Source of the DNA: an uncultured Mediterranea sp.
GTDB lineage: Bacteria > Bacteroidota > Bacteroidia > Bacteroidales > Bacteroidaceae
Length of the DNA: 9,354 nucleotides
Direction: 5' to 3'
NCBI GenBank assembly: GCA_946007445.1
Contig: CAMGAL010000064.1
Location: 1-9,354 of the forward strand
The notes beneath the pieces were generated by a model. The model was not told the origin of the DNA and did no database searches. It saw nothing but the letters and a program-made list of their open reading frames with translations. The translations under genes were made by a program, and so were the position numbers. Shown piece by piece: positions 8,627 to 9,354 of the stretch (position 1 is the first letter of the stretch; each line of letters starts with the position of its first letter).

Positions 8627-9354
8627 TTAATAAGCGAAAATCGGATAGTTGGCCATCGTCTTGTTGACACGGGCACGAACCTCCGCAATGACTTGCTCGT
8701 TGTCCACGTTGGAGAGCACGGTCTCTATCATCTCGGCAATCTCCAGCATCAACTCCTCCTTGGCACCACGGGTCGTGATGGCGGGCGTACCGAGGCGGAT
8801 TCCCGAGGTCTGGAAAGCCGAGCGGCTGTCGAAGGGCACCATATTCTTGTTTACGGTGATGTCGGCCGATACCAGTGCCTTTTCAGCCACCTTACCCGTC
8901 AGGTCAGGATACTTGGAGCGCAGGTCTACCAGCATGGAGTGGTTGTCCGTACCGCCGCTCACGATGGTGAAGCCGCGGTCTATGAGAGCTTGTGCCAGTG
9001 TGGCGGCGTTCTTCTTCACCTGTGCGGCATACTCCTTCCATTCGGGTTGCAGGATTTCTCCGAAGGCCACCGCCTTGGCAGCAATGACGTGCTCCAGCGG
9101 ACCGCCCTGGATGCCGGGGAAGACGGCCGAATCCAGCAGTTGCGACATCATCTTGATTTCGCCCTTCGGAGTCTTCTTGCCCCAGGGGTTGGGGAAATCC
9201 TTGCCCATCAGGATGATACCACCACGCGGACCGCGCAGGGTCTTGTGCGTGGTCGAGGTCACGATGTGAGCATACTCCACGGGATTGTCCAGCAGTCGGG
9301 CGGGTATCAGTCGGGCGGGGTGAGCCTTGTCTATCTTCTGGATAGCGCCCCCCG
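8627..9354 (-). CDS. glyA: Serine hydroxymethyltransferase, C-terminal part
   Basis: This PLP enzyme of the cytoplasm converts serine and tetrahydrofolate to glycine and 5,10-methylenetetrahydrofolate, feeding one-carbon metabolism. About 242 residues are visible; the N-terminal part lies beyond the right edge. The PLP-binding lysine is in [15 protein letters not shown] (codon 9242-9244), preceded by the cofactor-contacting Asp and His of the DxAH motif (9329-9331 and 9320-9322). Downstream come [44 protein letters not shown] and [14 protein letters not shown], all classic for the family, and the end ANYPIFAY. The 20 or so codons nearest the right edge differ at normally invariant sites (for example [12 protein letters not shown] where AHPAGLIAAGLL is expected), probably from errors at a contig end. 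The body of the gene looks intact. Confidence 0.96.
   Translation of the reverse strand, partial: GGAIQKIDKAHPARLIPARLLDNPVEYAHIVTSTTHKTLRGPRGGIILMGKDFPNPWGKKTPKGEIKMMSQLLDSAVFPGIQGGPLEHVIAAKAVAFGEILQPEWKEYAAQVKKNAATLAQALIDRGFTIVSGGTDNHSMLVDLRSKYPDLTGKVAEKALVSADITVNKNMVPFDSRSAFQTSGIRLGTPAITTRGAKEELMLEIAEMIETVLSNVDNEQVIAEVRARVNKTMANYPIFAY

Overview
The window is almost entirely housekeeping sequence from a member of the Bacteroidales, most likely Bacteroides or a close relative. Support for this comes from the two promoters with the Bacteroidetes-type -7 box TAnnTTTG, an F-type ATP synthase operon that starts with beta-epsilon, a very short epsilon subunit, an a subunit with a signal peptide and periplasmic domain, and a GlyA sequence closely resembling Bacteroides GlyA. 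I cannot name the species.

Layout. Bases 1-326 (minus) hold the N-terminal HD domain of a RelA/SpoT-type (p)ppGpp enzyme, running off the left edge, with an in-frame TAG nine bases from the end. Bases 378-452 (minus) hold tRNA-Pro(TGG), transcribed towards the rel gene. Bases 453-715 are a divergent intergenic region with one Bacteroidetes-type promoter facing each way. Bases 716-7968 (plus) are one compact nine-gene cluster: atpD, atpC, an unnamed four-helix membrane protein, atpB, atpE, atpF, atpH, atpA and atpG. All eight conventional F1Fo subunits are present and look intact. Bases 7969-8005 are a short convergent junction with a degenerate heptamer repeat and a hairpin. Bases 8006-8560 (minus) encode a small exported protein I do not recognise. 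A strong inverted repeat follows, and then the C-terminal part of glyA (8627 to the right edge, minus).

How the genes work together. The cluster encodes a complete rotary ATP synthase. The catalytic head is alpha3beta3 (AtpA, AtpD), the central stalk is gamma and epsilon (AtpG, AtpC), the peripheral stalk is b and delta (AtpF, AtpH), and the membrane motor is a and c (AtpB, AtpE). The extra membrane protein sits where AtpI or AtpR sits in other operons and may help assemble the c-ring. The c subunit lacks the Na+ ligands, so the enzyme is predicted to be proton-coupled. The epsilon subunit has no C-terminal helical domain, so classical epsilon inhibition of ATP hydrolysis should be absent.

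I found no mobile element, CRISPR array, defence locus or wholly new system. The points most worth a second look are the unnamed ATP-synthase-linked membrane protein, the minimal epsilon, the exported protein at 8006-8560, the heptamer repeat, and signs that both window ends carry sequence errors.
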